Assembly (NCBI RefSeq): GCF_020539525.1
Contig: NZ_JACDXX010000025.1
Coordinates: 1-38,120 of the forward strand
Origin: Pseudogemmobacter faecipullorum
GTDB lineage: Bacteria; Pseudomonadota; Alphaproteobacteria; Rhodobacterales; Rhodobacteraceae
Length of the DNA: 38,120 bases
Direction of reading: 5' to 3'
Part shown: positions 38,001 through 38,120 of the stretch, in pieces
Numbering within the stretch: position 1 is the first letter of the stretch
Layout of the letters: every line of letters starts with the position of its first letter
Notes under the pieces: generated by a model
Told to the model about the DNA's origin: nothing
Seen by the model: only the letters and a program-made list of their open reading frames with translations
The model's database searches: none
Position numbers and translations under genes: made by a program

Positions 38001-38120
38001 CATCAGCACCCTTGGAACAGTTTGGCGTGATTGCGTAGCGGAGGCTTTGCGGCTCATCTTTATCCCAGTTGGAGTTGAAGATGATGAAGAGCCGAAGGAC
38101 CGCGCCAGCGAAACCCATGA
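37993..38120 (+). CDS. Possible partial gene running off the right edge (unrecognised)
   Basis: A plus-strand frame opens at ATG 37993 and continues to the edge. After the first few residues it reads LGTVWRDCVAEALRLIFIPV and then an acidic, protein-like stretch (VEDDEEPKDRASETH). The composition looks more like a real protein than the opposite strand does. The ribosome binding site is poor, and the ATG lies in the insertion-sequence end, so a fusion or a disrupted gene is possible. No function can be proposed. Confidence 0.25.
   Translation, partial: MSAISTLGTVWRDCVAEALRLIFIPVGVEDDEEPKDRASETH

Noticed and set aside
37831-38118. Minus-strand reading frame of 95 aa at the right edge
   Set aside because: It is out of frame with the recognisable transposase C-terminus and shows no coherent protein features of its own.

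Overview
This is a GC-rich chromosomal segment (roughly two-thirds G+C by eye) that looks like a member of the Rhodobacterales/Paracoccaceae in the Alphaproteobacteria. The signs are a class I lysyl-tRNA synthetase, a non-pyrrolysine MttB-like methyltransferase beside a TMADH-like demethylase, a ribbon-helix-helix regulator of the RHH_4 type, an M10 protease starting MCxxC, tightly overlapping ATGA/GTGA operons and GGAG-type ribosome binding sites. No rRNA, tRNA or CRISPR array was seen. The taxonomic placement is inference from gene content.

Left third (1-12500) is mostly core or scattered functions: the 5' end of acetyl-CoA synthetase (minus strand, running off the left edge), an orphan right-handed beta-helix protein, lysK, a TerB-like protein, an MFS exporter, Ada, a glyoxalase I, a two-gene FAD/Fe-S dehydrogenase of the GMC type with a Tat-exported small subunit, an RHH regulator and a LysR regulator.

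The middle (11587-26359) is a block that appears devoted to quaternary amines. LysR is divergent from a two-gene operon matching TmpA-TmpB, the Fe(II)/2-oxoglutarate hydroxylase and HD-type di-iron oxygenase pair that turns 2-trimethylaminoethylphosphonate into glycine betaine and phosphate. Facing it across a bidirectional terminator is an ATGA-coupled pair: a TMADH/DgcA-like demethylase and an MttB-superfamily methyltransferase. Divergent from that pair is an operon with a CocE/NonD serine hydrolase, a complete oligopeptide-type ABC importer (two permeases, two ATPases, a Tat-exported binding protein) and a TetR regulator with a BetI-like C-terminal half. My inference is that the block takes up, unmasks and demethylates betaine-like compounds. 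Individual families are recognisable; the combination is the hypothesis.

Next comes a secreted-protease locus (26425-28902, minus strand): an M10 serralysin-type metalloprotease with RTX repeats followed by an ecotin. The last 39 codons of the protease include a perfect 16-copy hexanucleotide tandem repeat (27061-27156) encoding (Leu-Ser)16, exactly where the type I secretion signal should be. An 810-bp AT-rich, gene-free stretch lies upstream.

The right third (29713-36536) is a sugar catabolic locus: a LacI regulator divergent from sugar isomerase/epimerase, Gfo/Idh/MocA dehydrogenase and a CUT2 (ribose-type) ABC transporter, with two LacI-type operators 31 bp apart in the divergent promoter. 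The right edge (36852-38120) has visibly lower G+C and accessory character: an unrecognised 301-aa protein with a possible PD-(D/E)XK nuclease signature and the 3' end of an IS3-family insertion sequence.
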